This document shows positions 1 through 5,919 of a DNA stretch of 7,994 bases, in pieces. The DNA is from RGIG3009 sp045590855 (GTDB taxonomy: Bacteria; Bacillota; Clostridia; Oscillospirales; Acutalibacteraceae). Position numbers and translations under genes: made by a program. Positions within the stretch are counted from its first letter, which is position 1, and each line of letters opens with the position of its first letter. The stretch is taken from positions 1 to 7,994 of the forward strand of contig JAZNRV010000075.1 of assembly GCA_045590855.1 (NCBI GenBank), written 5' to 3'. The notes beneath the pieces were generated by a model. The model made no database searches. It was given only the letters and a program-made list of their open reading frames with translations, and was not told the DNA's origin.

Positions 1-32
1 TTGCTGGTGTCCAGCCCTAAAAAACATTTCAT
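1..32 (-). CDS. Start of a TsaD/Gcp-like (peptidase M22 family) protein, cut by the window edge
   Basis: Only the first ten codons are present. An ATG at 32-30 overlaps the nusB stop as ATGA, and the frame reads MKCFLGLDTS before the window ends. A hydrophobic strand followed by G-L-D-T-S is the usual N-terminal phosphate-binding strand of TsaD/Gcp-type ASKHA proteins. A TsaD paralogue annotated as O-sialoglycoprotein endopeptidase is, from memory, found between nusB and xseA in a number of clostridia, which fits the position. The identification rests on ten residues and on context, so another ASKHA protein, or another family, remains possible. The 4-base overlap indicates translational coupling with nusB. 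Confidence 0.5.
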   Translation of the reverse strand, partial: MKCFLGLDTS

Positions 33-433
33 TGTGTGTCTTCCGTATGGCGGGAAATACCGCCCAGTACGCCATTGATAAAGGTGGCATCCGCTTCGCT
101 TCCGTAGAGTTTGGCAAGTTCTACCGCTTCGTTAATGGAAACGCTGATCGGAATTTCTTCCTCCCACAGCATTTCATACAAAGCTAACCGAAGAATTGCC
201 AAGGCTACACGCGACAAACGGGTTTTGTTCCATTTATGAGAAAATGCGGATATTTTTTCATCAATCTCTTCCAAATGAGAAACCGTTCCCTCTGCTAAAG
301 TCACAGCAAAATTACTGCTGACAACGTCACGTGCCTTGCCGGCGTTATCTAATATTTCTGCAATCGTTGCGTCGGAAAAACTTTTTTCGAACAAGATGAA
401 AAAAGCCAATTCCCGCGATGCTCTACGTGTCAT
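29..433 (-). CDS. nusB: Transcription antitermination factor NusB
   Basis: The product is a 134-residue all-helical NusB, the usual family length. NusB pairs with NusE (ribosomal protein S10) on boxA RNA to prevent premature termination, chiefly in rRNA operons. The start MTRRASRELAF matches the typical basic N-terminus (RR..RELA..ALF) that contacts boxA. The C-terminal signature lies at about residues 94-125: IPISVSINEAVELAKLYG followed by ATFINGVLGGI. I chose the ATG at 433 because it aligns with family N-termini; a GTG at 442 would add three residues and sits nearer the AAAGG motif, so the start is not certain. The gene follows the Asp23-family gene by 36 bases and overlaps the next gene by 4, so it is probably part of one transcript with both. 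Confidence 0.95.
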   Translation of the reverse strand: MTRRASRELAFFILFEKSFSDATIAEILDNAGKARDVVSSNFAVTLAEGTVSHLEEIDEKISAFSHKWNKTRLSRVALAILRLALYEMLWEEEIPISVSINEAVELAKLYGSEADATFINGVLGGISRHTEDTQ

Positions 434-469
434 GCCGTACACAAGCCTTTCTTTTCAAAATTCCTTGTC

Positions 470-844
470 TTATTGCTCCGGTGTTTGCTTTTCAGACGTG
501 TCTTCCAGCACCACACCGGCAACGTGTACGTTGACTTTGGTAACCGGTTTTCCGGTCATAGATTGCACTTCGTTTTTGACCACCCGTTGTACTTGACCGG
601 CAACTTCGGGAATACGAACACCTAATTTGAGATTGATATATAACGTGACAATTGTTTCGTTTTCGTTGTTGATGACGGCTACGGATTTGGAAGCAGACGA
701 ATTGATAAAACCGCGAATATCGGTACGCGTTGCCATACCCGCTACACCGGGTACTTCCGCCGCTGCCGTAGCAGCAATCGTTGCGATAACATCTTCCGAA
801 ATAATGCAACATCCTTTTGGTGCTTGATGTCCTTTATCTCCCAT
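470..844 (-). CDS. yqhY: Asp23/Gls24 (DUF322) family protein, YqhY-like
   Basis: This is a 124-residue soluble protein of the Asp23 family. Family hallmarks are visible: an early G-C-C-I-I-S-E-D-V-I-A-T-I-A segment, AAAEVPGVAGM at about 28-38, and a C-terminal half with VTLYINLKLGVRIPEVAGQV and VNVHVAGVVLED. The position between spoIIIAH and nusB is that of B. subtilis yqhY, which has been linked to lipid homeostasis and acetyl-CoA carboxylase activity; the symbol is assigned by synteny and family, not proven orthology. There is no membrane segment, and no AmaP or DUF2273 partner is nearby. I chose the ATG at 844 because GGGAGG lies 8 bases upstream; an upstream in-frame start at 904 would run through the promoter. 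The last ten residues are polar and probably disordered. Confidence 0.9.
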   Translation of the reverse strand: MGDKGHQAPKGCCIISEDVIATIAATAAAEVPGVAGMATRTDIRGFINSSASKSVAVINNENETIVTLYINLKLGVRIPEVAGQVQRVVKNEVQSMTGKPVTKVNVHVAGVVLEDTSEKQTPEQ

Positions 845-874
845 GATAATGTCCTCCCTTTCCTTTGTGTCTTT

Positions 875-904
875 ATTATATACCACAAAGTACCTCGGGG
901 GCAA
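875..904 (-). promoter_or_regulatory. Sigma-A promoter of the Asp23-family gene and nusB
   Basis: On the minus strand TTGCCC (904-899) is followed by an 18-base spacer and a perfect TATAAT (880-875). The predicted start is near 868, giving a leader of about 25 bases that carries the GGGAGG ribosome site. The promoter sits between the spoIIIAH stop and the next start, so these housekeeping genes need not depend on sporulation transcription. I see no terminator after spoIIIAH, so read-through is also possible. Confidence 0.75.
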
Positions 905-914
905 CAGTTTTTTA

Positions 915-1478
915 TTAATTTACTGCAACAATATTAATTTTTTGTGCAGGAATATCCGCTTGTGAGGTAACAACTTGTGAAATTTTGGCCGCATCTTGTG
1001 CGGTAAGGTCCTCACTTTGCACGACAATGCTGCATTTATCGCTTTCAATATACGCCAAACAATCCGTAAAGCCTTTTGCCTTGACAAGGCTTTCGATTTT
1101 GCTTTCTTGTTCTATTGCTTTTGTTAAAGCCATCACTTGGGCGGTTACGGTACTTTTTTGTTCATCGGTTGCTTTGACATCTCCCAGTAAATCTTTGATG
1201 GTTTGTGTTGCTTCTTTTCGGGAAGCCTCACGACTTTCACGTGCCATGGCAAAATATTCTTCCGGCGATTGTTCTTCTTTGTTTTCGGCATTGCCGTTGA
1301 CATTAAGGGCTTCTCCCAAATTTTTATCGTCATTTTGGTTGGTTTGTGTTTGGGTGCCGATGTTATCCGGCATAATCGAGGGTGATTGCGCAAAATAATA
1401 ATTCAAATAAACCGCGACCCCCAAAGCAACCGCCAACGTTCCCAGCAATACTTGTTTTTTACCAAAAAATTTTTTCAT
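915..1478 (-). CDS. spoIIIAH: Stage III sporulation protein AH (SpoIIIAH)
   Basis: SpoIIIAH is the mother-cell membrane protein whose outer domain binds forespore SpoIIQ in the intermembrane space, joining the two halves of the channel that keeps the engulfed forespore active. The 187-residue product has a short basic start (MKKFFGKKQ), one membrane segment at about 9-30, a polar acidic linker at about 40-80, and a C-terminal alpha/beta domain (about 85-187) of the YscJ/FliF-like ring-building type. It is somewhat shorter than B. subtilis SpoIIIAH (218 residues), mostly in the linker. The ATG at 1478 follows GAGGAGA by about 8 bases. It is last in the spoIIIA order, 13 bases after spoIIIAG, and is followed by the Asp23-gene promoter. 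Confidence 0.93.
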   Translation of the reverse strand: MKKFFGKKQVLLGTLAVALGVAVYLNYYFAQSPSIMPDNIGTQTQTNQNDDKNLGEALNVNGNAENKEEQSPEEYFAMARESREASRKEATQTIKDLLGDVKATDEQKSTVTAQVMALTKAIEQESKIESLVKAKGFTDCLAYIESDKCSIVVQSEDLTAQDAAKISQVVTSQADIPAQKINIVAVN

Positions 1479-1491
1479 AATTATTCTCTCC

Positions 1492-2052
1492 TCATGATAG
1501 TTTTGTCACAAAAACGCGTTTGGATGAAATGTTAAGTGCTACGGTTACCGCTTGCGCAATTTGCTCGCGTATCTCTTCGTGGTCTCCGCCTTCGCACACC
1601 ACCACAACGCCACGCACGGTGGGTTGCAATTCGGTAACAAGCAGCCCTTCCCGCTTAGCCCCGCTATCGATGACAATGGCGGAAGATTCGCTGTCATTGC
1701 GTTGCGTAACGCGATTTTCATCGGTACCGTTTTCTTCTTGTCGGTCGGAATTGTTTTTTTCTTCCGTTGCATAAACATACTCCACACCGTTTTCCAACGT
1801 TACCATCACTTTACATTTACCGGCACCTTGGATACTGCCGATGATACTTACTAACCGGTGTTCAATGTTTTGTATGTATGCTTGCGTGGAAAAAACCGTC
1901 TGCTGCTCCTTTTGGCTGTTTTGGGGTAAGATTTCCGGTAAAAGCAGCAAAACAAGACCAAAAATACCGCCAACTAATAATATCTTTTTGTTTTTCCCCA
2001 ACGAGAAAAAACGGCCTTGTAACCATTTCTCGGGAAATTCTTTTTTCCACAT
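1492..2052 (-). CDS. spoIIIAG: Stage III sporulation protein AG (SpoIIIAG)
   Basis: SpoIIIAG forms a large ring in the intermembrane space as part of the SpoIIIA-SpoIIQ channel. The 186-residue product has a basic cytoplasmic start, one membrane segment at about 23-42 (ILLVGGIFGLVLLLLPEIL), then an extracellular ring-building domain. That domain is split by a very polar, acidic insertion at about 97-124 (rich in E, N, D and R), which matches the position of the beta-triangle insertion of B. subtilis SpoIIIAG. Conserved-looking features include GAGKCKVMVTLENG at 76-89 and the tail VTVALNISSKRVFVTKL. It is shorter than the B. subtilis protein (229 residues). The ATG at 2052 has AGGGGTACGGAG upstream. 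It is 11 bases after spoIIIAF. Confidence 0.93.
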   Translation of the reverse strand: MWKKEFPEKWLQGRFFSLGKNKKILLVGGIFGLVLLLLPEILPQNSQKEQQTVFSTQAYIQNIEHRLVSIIGSIQGAGKCKVMVTLENGVEYVYATEEKNNSDRQEENGTDENRVTQRNDSESSAIVIDSGAKREGLLVTELQPTVRGVVVVCEGGDHEEIREQIAQAVTVALNISSKRVFVTKLS

Positions 2053-2063
2053 ACTCCGTACCC

Positions 2064-2537
2064 CTAATCCTTGGTTTTAATCGTCACGGTTGTTTCGAAC
2101 TGTTTTGCCAACACCTCCCGCACCACCATGCTTGCCGGTACACTTTGTTTGTCCACCGTCACGGTAATCTGCTTAATATATATGTTTCCGTTATCGGAAA
2201 TATCCGTTTGAACCACAATTTTTTCAGCAAGAAGATTACGTTCGAAAAAAGCACTTTGAACCACTTTTTCCACTGTTTCTTCCACTTGCGTCTGCAATTG
2301 TTTTGTGACACGATTTTCCAACAATTCGGAAACGGTTTCCGGAGGCATCCAATCGATGGCAAGAGCCGTTGACGATGAAAGACGTAACAGCGGTGAAATA
2401 AAGCAACACAGAAAAAAGGAAACCGTAATGAGGCGAAACAATTTTCCTATGCCCTCTTTTGGAGCCAACAACCGTACCGCTGTACAACCGAGTGCCGCCA
2501 AACAAACAAGCGAACACCACAAACGTATGTCGTTCAT
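2064..2537 (-). CDS. spoIIIAF: Stage III sporulation protein AF (SpoIIIAF)
   Basis: SpoIIIAF is a mother-cell membrane protein of the spoIIIA channel with a ring-building-like domain in the intermembrane space. The product has 157 residues: two membrane segments at about 6-24 and 33-53, an amphipathic helical stretch at about 68-98, and a C-terminal domain with QITVTVD and REVLAKQFETTVTIK. The open frame extends upstream to 2726, but the ATG at 2537 is the clear start: GGAGG lies 7 bases before it and the ATGA overlaps the spoIIIAE stop, as expected for translational coupling. It is shorter than B. subtilis SpoIIIAF (206 residues). Sequence conservation of this family is low, so position in the cluster supports the call as much as sequence does. 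Confidence 0.9.
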   Translation of the reverse strand: MNDIRLWCSLVCLAALGCTAVRLLAPKEGIGKLFRLITVSFFLCCFISPLLRLSSSTALAIDWMPPETVSELLENRVTKQLQTQVEETVEKVVQSAFFERNLLAEKIVVQTDISDNGNIYIKQITVTVDKQSVPASMVVREVLAKQFETTVTIKTKD

Positions 2538-3673
2538 GTCTTTCCTCCTGTTGCTACGGTAACCACGGTCACGCAAATGACCAGCAACACTCCGCTTGCC
2601 GCCAACAATCCAACAAGACATTTTGTAACGCCATGAGCCGATTTTAACACCCCGGACAAGGTGGATAATCCAAACATTTCTGCACCCATGTTGCATAATG
2701 ACAAGGACAGTTGCCACACAAAACACGACAGCAGCGGCGGTAGAACAATTAACAACGTCGTTACTATTCCAAAACCACCAAGCGTAGAGCGTAATAAACC
2801 CAAGCAGCCTCGTATGGTAGAAAATGCTTCGCTGAGCGATGAACCTACCACCGGTATAAATGTGGATATGGAAAATTTCATCAGACGGTCACCCAGTCTG
2901 TCTGCCGCAGTTCCTGTCAAACTTTGCAGTGACAGTAAACCGGCAAACAAAAACATGCCCAATGTCAGCAACCACGTTGCTACCTTTCCCATCCAGTCCC
3001 CTACTTTTCCGAGGCGCATTTCGGGGGTTAGAGAGCCGGTCAACCCAAGTGAAAGAGAAACTGTCAGTAACGGTAATATGACATTGCCGGATAAGTAGGT
3101 CAAAAACTCGGCAGCATACAAGACAATAGATTGAAAAGAAAGAGCGGTCACGGCACTGCCACCACTGAGCAACACACCGGCATAAACAGGTGCAAACGCC
3201 ACCATAAAGACCGAAACAGAATCCATGGCACCGCATACACGTTTGACACTTTCCGCAATTGGTAACATAACCGCCCCGCAAGCCGCCAAGGAACACACCA
3301 CGGCAAAAACCGTAGAAGTTTCTTCCGTGTGCAAGGTGTTTTTTAACCCTTCTATCCACGCGTATAAAACAGTAATACCAAGTACCGTACCACATGCCGC
3401 AAGCGGTTTTGGTGCCACCAACGAAAGCAAATTCAGTATCATTTCCCAAACAGATGGTAAATCCACAGAATTTAAACTATCTTTGTCTAATGACGTGATG
3501 TTAAGCGATGATAACAACTCTTTGGTTTCTTCGGGAACAGATTCCAGCAACGTTTCGCTTCCGCTGGCTTCTAATTGTTCTTTGTACAATTCTTCCACCG
3601 TTGTAGCACCGACAGGAATACATAGCATCCAACACGAGCACAAGATGACTGCCATAATTTTTACGATGTGCAT
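2534..3673 (-). CDS. spoIIIAE: Stage III sporulation protein AE (SpoIIIAE)
   Basis: SpoIIIAE is the large polytopic membrane component of the spoIIIA complex in the mother-cell membrane facing the forespore; it is thought to form part of the transport base, though its exact activity is unknown. The 379-residue product carries an N-terminal signal peptide (about 1-23, cleavage plausible after PVGA), a polar acidic outer segment at about 24-75, then about seven to eight hydrophobic segments up to residue 375. Length is close to B. subtilis SpoIIIAE (399). A GSS/GSL-rich stretch with STFIPVVGSSLSEAFSTIRG at about 272-291 is typical of the family. The ATG at 3673 follows AGAAAGGA by 7 bases and lies 3 bases after the spoIIIAD stop. 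Confidence 0.95.
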   Translation of the reverse strand: MHIVKIMAVILCSCWMLCIPVGATTVEELYKEQLEASGSETLLESVPEETKELLSSLNITSLDKDSLNSVDLPSVWEMILNLLSLVAPKPLAACGTVLGITVLYAWIEGLKNTLHTEETSTVFAVVCSLAACGAVMLPIAESVKRVCGAMDSVSVFMVAFAPVYAGVLLSGGSAVTALSFQSIVLYAAEFLTYLSGNVILPLLTVSLSLGLTGSLTPEMRLGKVGDWMGKVATWLLTLGMFLFAGLLSLQSLTGTAADRLGDRLMKFSISTFIPVVGSSLSEAFSTIRGCLGLLRSTLGGFGIVTTLLIVLPPLLSCFVWQLSLSLCNMGAEMFGLSTLSGVLKSAHGVTKCLVGLLAASGVLLVICVTVVTVATGGKT

Positions 3674-3676
3674 ACA

Positions 3677-4072
3677 TTATCCTTTCTGTTCCATTAAGGA
3701 CAAGGCGATACTTCCGATTTTTTCAAATAACGGTAACGCCAGTAAAAGGAGCGATACTTTACCGGCAAATTCTGCTTTGTTGGCAAGTGCTTGTTCCCCA
3801 ACATCACGACAGGTGTCAGCAGCGAGTTGTGTTAGCAAACAAACACCCAGTGCTTTGAAAATAATGTGCAAATAGTCTTCTGACATTCCACTTTGTGACA
3901 ACATATCACGCACATCACGAAACAACGGTAAAGCACGTTGCAGCACAACTGTTAACAAAAGGATACCGGCAATCAGGGTTACTGCTAAGGCTTGTTCGGG
4001 ATTTTGGCGACGAACGACAACCGCCAAAAAAGCGGCGAGTATAATGGCGGCTAAGCAACTTGTTAATTCCAT
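3677..4072 (-). CDS. spoIIIAD: Stage III sporulation protein AD (SpoIIIAD)
   Basis: SpoIIIAD is a small polytopic membrane protein of the spoIIIA channel, related to SpoIIIAC in its first half. The 131-residue product (B. subtilis 133) has hydrophobic segments at about 4-20, 29-46, 68-85 and 105-127, with the motif QNPEQALAVTLIAG at 23-36 paralleling the REEQAMMTTLAG of SpoIIIAC. I chose the ATG at 4072, four bases after the spoIIIAC stop; a TTG at 4087 would add five residues and overlap spoIIIAC. Neither has a strong ribosome site, so translation is probably coupled to spoIIIAC. Confidence 0.93.
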   Translation of the reverse strand: MELTSCLAAIILAAFLAVVVRRQNPEQALAVTLIAGILLLTVVLQRALPLFRDVRDMLSQSGMSEDYLHIIFKALGVCLLTQLAADTCRDVGEQALANKAEFAGKVSLLLLALPLFEKIGSIALSLMEQKG

Positions 4073-4076
4073 ACTG

Positions 4077-4271
4077 TTATAATCCAAACACGGATTTTAC
4101 CATGCGAAACAAATCGCTGATTTCGGTTACCACCATTGTCAGCACCACAATAAGACCTGCCAACGTGGTCATCATCGCTTGCTCTTCGCGACCGGAGCGT
4201 ATTAGCACTTGATTGAGTACTGCCACAATAATACCGATTGCCGCAATTTTAAAAATTAAATCTACTTCCAT
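4077..4271 (-). CDS. spoIIIAC: Stage III sporulation protein AC (SpoIIIAC)
   Basis: SpoIIIAC is a tiny membrane protein of the spoIIIA complex. The 64-residue product has two hydrophobic helices (about 5-24 and 33-50) joined by the conserved polar turn IRSGREEQAMM, and ends in the amphipathic tail SDLFRMVKSVFGL. The length is normal for the family (about 65-68). The ATG at 4271 has an AAGGGGATAGGA ribosome site close upstream, and the gene follows spoIIIAB by 12 bases. Confidence 0.95.
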   Translation of the reverse strand: MEVDLIFKIAAIGIIVAVLNQVLIRSGREEQAMMTTLAGLIVVLTMVVTEISDLFRMVKSVFGL

Positions 4272-4283
4272 ATTCCTATCCCC

Positions 4284-4781
4284 TTACAAGAATAATAGTC
4301 CCAACAAGCCACCACCGCAAAAACCCAACGTCAGATATAATTGACCTTTTTGTTTTGTTTGTACGCGCACCTCTTCTATGCAGCGATGCACAAGTGTTCG
4401 GTATTGTTCACAATAGTGTACTTCACCAACAATATCTGTCTTTCCAAAACCACTCATAAAATCAGAAAACAGTTGTCTTTCCCGCGATGAAAGAGAAAAG
4501 TCGGCAGAAAAACGGTCCAGTTCTTTTTTCCATGCTGCACGAAAATCCGTTTGTTTGCCGGCTGCTTGCAGCAAAGAAAATTGCAAAAATTCTTCCATGG
4601 CAGATAATTCTTTTAACAATTCGTTAATCGGTAATGCCGAAAAGCGAATACGTTCTGCCGCACATTCCAAGAATCGTTCAAACCATTCCAAAGAACGGAT
4701 GCGTCTGTTTTGTGATTGTTTTACGTTCCAACCAATTCCCCATCCCGTTATCATCACCAATAAAAAACCGAGAATTTTCAC
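4284..4781 (-). CDS. spoIIIAB: Stage III sporulation protein AB (SpoIIIAB)
   Basis: SpoIIIAB is a mother-cell membrane protein of the spoIIIA complex with a mainly helical cytoplasmic domain resembling type II secretion and type IV pilus platform proteins. The 165-residue product (B. subtilis 171) has an N-terminal membrane helix at about 2-19 (KILGFLLVMITGWGIGW), a long helical cytoplasmic region with the family-like ERIRFSALPINELLKEL at 43-59, and a C-terminal membrane helix at 147-165 rich in Gly and Leu. The start is a GTG at 4781, chosen because AAGGAG sits exactly 7 bases upstream and the resulting MKILGF start matches the family; an in-frame ATG at 4814 would add eleven unrelated residues. 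The gene begins about 104 bases before spoIIIAA ends. Confidence 0.93.
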   Translation of the reverse strand: MKILGFLLVMITGWGIGWNVKQSQNRRIRSLEWFERFLECAAERIRFSALPINELLKELSAMEEFLQFSLLQAAGKQTDFRAAWKKELDRFSADFSLSSRERQLFSDFMSGFGKTDIVGEVHYCEQYRTLVHRCIEEVRVQTKQKGQLYLTLGFCGGGLLGLLFL

Positions 4782-5673
4782 ACAGCCACTCCTTGGTTTT
4801 GTATATTTTATCAATTGTTCCCGGCTTAGCTCGTCCTTTTAAGACAACGATATATTCAAAGATGCCATGATACAACAATTCCGCACCATCACGGTATAAG
4901 AGTTCTTGCGGGTTTGCACAGTGAACGGAGGTCACCGTGGGAACGCCCCGCAACATTCCCTCTTTTATCGCTTCCCATTCTTCTTTCCCGCCCAGTTCAT
5001 CAAACGCTACTACCTGCGGTGCCAAACAACGAATCGCTTGTTCTAACCCGCCGACCTTTGAGGCAAATTTCAGCACATCGCAACCCGCTACGTTACGTGA
5101 CAATTCTCCTCGTTCGTCCACAACAGACACGGATAAACGTTCATTTTTTAAAAGCCGAATAGCATCACGCAAGATGCTCGTTTTACCGCCGGATGGCTCA
5201 CCGCACAGCAACAAGCTATGAACTTTCCCATCGTACAAATACGGCAATAAGGATTGCGCGCAACCTTGATGTTCTCGCGCCACGCGTACGCACAAAGCCG
5301 TAATATCACGGTATCCCACAATTTTCCCTTGCTCTGTCAAAGCGGTTCCTGCGATACCCACACGACAACCGTCCGATGTTGTCAAAAAACCATTCTTCCA
5401 TTCCTCTTGATGCGCATAAAAAGAACCACCGCAAAGTGTATCAACCGTTTGTTGTATCCATACGTCAGAGCAAATTAAAGCATTATTATCTGTGACACAG
5501 ACCTCACCTTGTGGCGTTATATACTGTTCGTGACCGTTATAACCAAGGCACACGGCTTGTCCTACACGTAAGCGTATTTCTTGCGTACACTGCTTGATTT
5601 TTGTCGGTACTTTTAACAAAATACTTCTTAAAGATTCGGGAAATATTTTGATAGCACTTTCAAATCCGTTCAT
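4678..5673 (-). CDS. spoIIIAA: Stage III sporulation protein AA, secretion-type ATPase (SpoIIIAA)
   Basis: SpoIIIAA is the cytoplasmic ATPase of the spoIIIA complex, related to type II/IV secretion ATPases and presumed to power transport or assembly from the mother-cell side. The 331-residue product has a Walker A loop GEPSGGKT at 158-165, VVDERGE at 184-190, a Walker B strand VVAFDELGG at 221-229 with the Asp-Glu pair at 225-226, and a later TSVHC segment at 248-252 with the expected His. I chose the ATG at 5673 because AAGGTGG lies 9 bases upstream; a GTG at 5709 would start before that site. B. subtilis SpoIIIAA has 307 residues; the surplus is a C-terminal tail of about 40 residues that overlaps spoIIIAB in another frame and looks unconserved. 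It is the first gene of the cluster. Confidence 0.95.
   Translation of the reverse strand: MNGFESAIKIFPESLRSILLKVPTKIKQCTQEIRLRVGQAVCLGYNGHEQYITPQGEVCVTDNNALICSDVWIQQTVDTLCGGSFYAHQEEWKNGFLTTSDGCRVGIAGTALTEQGKIVGYRDITALCVRVAREHQGCAQSLLPYLYDGKVHSLLLCGEPSGGKTSILRDAIRLLKNERLSVSVVDERGELSRNVAGCDVLKFASKVGGLEQAIRCLAPQVVAFDELGGKEEWEAIKEGMLRGVPTVTSVHCANPQELLYRDGAELLYHGIFEYIVVLKGRAKPGTIDKIYKTKEWLCENSRFFIGDDNGMGNWLERKTITKQTHPFFGMV
4789..4794 (-). promoter_or_regulatory. Ribosome binding site that fixes the spoIIIAB start
   Basis: AAGGAG on the minus strand lies 7 bases before the GTG at 4781 and is itself inside the spoIIIAA frame. It is the reason for preferring GTG 4781 over the upstream ATG 4814. Confidence 0.75.
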
Positions 5674-5695
5674 ATTGCTTTCCACCTTTGTTTTA

Positions 5696-5724
5696 TAGGT
5701 ATGTCGCACAAAAAAGATTTAGAA
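5696..5724 (-). promoter_or_regulatory. Possible sigma-E promoter of the spoIIIA operon
   Basis: On the minus strand CATACCTA (5703-5696) resembles the sigma-E -10 element (CATACANT type). With a 14-base spacer, the usual length for sigma-E, the -35 position reads TTCTAAA (5724-5718), a weak match. The start would be about 20-25 bases before the spoIIIAA ATG, leaving room for the ribosome site. In B. subtilis spoIIIA is transcribed by sigma-E in the mother cell. The position and known biology support it more than the -35 sequence does. Confidence 0.4.
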
Positions 5725-5725
5725 C

Positions 5726-5758
5726 AAAAAGACCACATACCGAATGGGTATGTGGTCT
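5726..5758 (-). terminator. Strong hairpin with T-tract, second of two tandem terminators
   Basis: AGACCACATACC (5730-5741 on the plus strand) pairs perfectly with GGTATGTGGTCT (5747-5758): a 12-bp stem with a 5-base loop. Read on the minus strand it is followed by TTTTT and then GTTC. It lies just downstream of the first terminator and just upstream of the spoIIIA promoter region, so it probably insulates spoIIIA from upstream transcription. On the plus strand it is followed by A residues, so it would not terminate in that direction. Confidence 0.75.
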
Positions 5759-5793
5759 AAAAAAGCAAAAGACTTGCCTTAATAGCAAGTCTT
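5759..5793 (-). terminator. Intrinsic terminator of the candidate small RNA
   Basis: AAGACTTGC (5769-5777 on the plus strand) pairs with GCAAGTCTT (5785-5793): a 9-bp stem with a 7-base loop. On the minus strand the stem runs into TTTTGCTTTTTT (5770-5759), whose first two T residues still belong to the stem. It would end the small RNA and also any read-through from the phosphofructokinase gene, for which I see no other terminator. Confidence 0.75.
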
Positions 5794-5881
5794 CCACTTT
5801 AAGTTAGAGGGGTGTTTTGAGGAGGGGTAATGTACTCTGTGCAGAGCAAGTCCGGTGCGGCTCCATCTTTGCTCTGAGTAC
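5759..5881 (-). ncRNA. Candidate small regulatory RNA with C-rich anti-Shine-Dalgarno stretches
   Basis: The minus strand holds a self-contained transcription unit of about 120 bases with no plausible minus-strand reading frame. The predicted start at about 5881 coincides with the first base of a hairpin: GTACTC (5881-5876) pairs with GAGTAC (5837-5832), and inside it AGAGCAA (5875-5869) pairs with TTGCTCT (5849-5843), with a 5-base bulge and a G-rich apical loop. Next comes an open region of about 38 bases with two C-rich stretches, TTACCCCTCCTC (5830-5819) and ACACCCCTCTAACTT (5815-5801), both complementary to Shine-Dalgarno sequences. It ends in a terminator hairpin with a T-tract. The layout resembles RsaE/RoxS and CsfG, small RNAs of Firmicutes with unpaired pyrimidine-rich motifs, but I do not recognise the sequence as a member of either. 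Confidence 0.6.
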
Positions 5882-5887
5882 AAGTAA

Positions 5888-5919
5888 AGTATAACAAGGT
5901 TTCTTAATGGGATTGTGAA
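5888..5919 (-). promoter_or_regulatory. Extended -10 sigma-A promoter of the candidate small RNA
   Basis: The minus strand reads TGTTATACT (5896-5888), an extended -10 element (TG-N-TATACT). The start seven bases downstream is G5881, precisely where the 5' hairpin begins. No -35 element is found at 17 bases; the best is TTCACA (5919-5914) at 20 bases, and it falls within a tandem repeat. A weak -35 with an extended -10 and upstream repeats suggests activation by a regulator. Confidence 0.6.

Noticed and set aside
3..15. GCTGG-TGT-CCAGC hairpin as a terminator after nusB
   Set aside because: The stem is only 5 bp with no T-tract following it inside the window on the minus strand, and it falls in the codons for the conserved G-L-D-T-S of the next gene.
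845..904. Upstream extension of the Asp23-family protein
   Set aside because: It would be translated through the -10 and -35 elements of the promoter; the ATG at 844 has a good ribosome site.
2538..2726. Upstream extension of spoIIIAF by 63 residues
   Set aside because: The extension lies fully inside spoIIIAE, has no membrane or family pattern, and the ATG at 2537 has a strong ribosome site and the usual ATGA overlap.
2661..3875. Long plus-strand open frames opposite spoIIIAE and spoIIIAD
   Set aside because: They are antisense shadows with low-complexity composition, no ribosome sites of note and no recognisable domain; the minus-strand genes are well supported.
5830..5877. Plus-strand mini-ORF (15 codons) starting just after GAGGAGGGG
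   Set aside because: The purine-rich motif is only about 2-4 bases from the ATG, no plus-strand promoter is visible, and the frame is the reverse of a hairpin explained better by the minus-strand small RNA.
5759..5881. 6S RNA or a spoIIIA riboswitch as the identity of the structured region
   Set aside because: The 5' and 3' ends do not pair into the long rod with a central bubble that 6S RNA needs, and a terminator plus a second terminator hairpin separate it from spoIIIAA, with no alternative antiterminator pairing that I can see.
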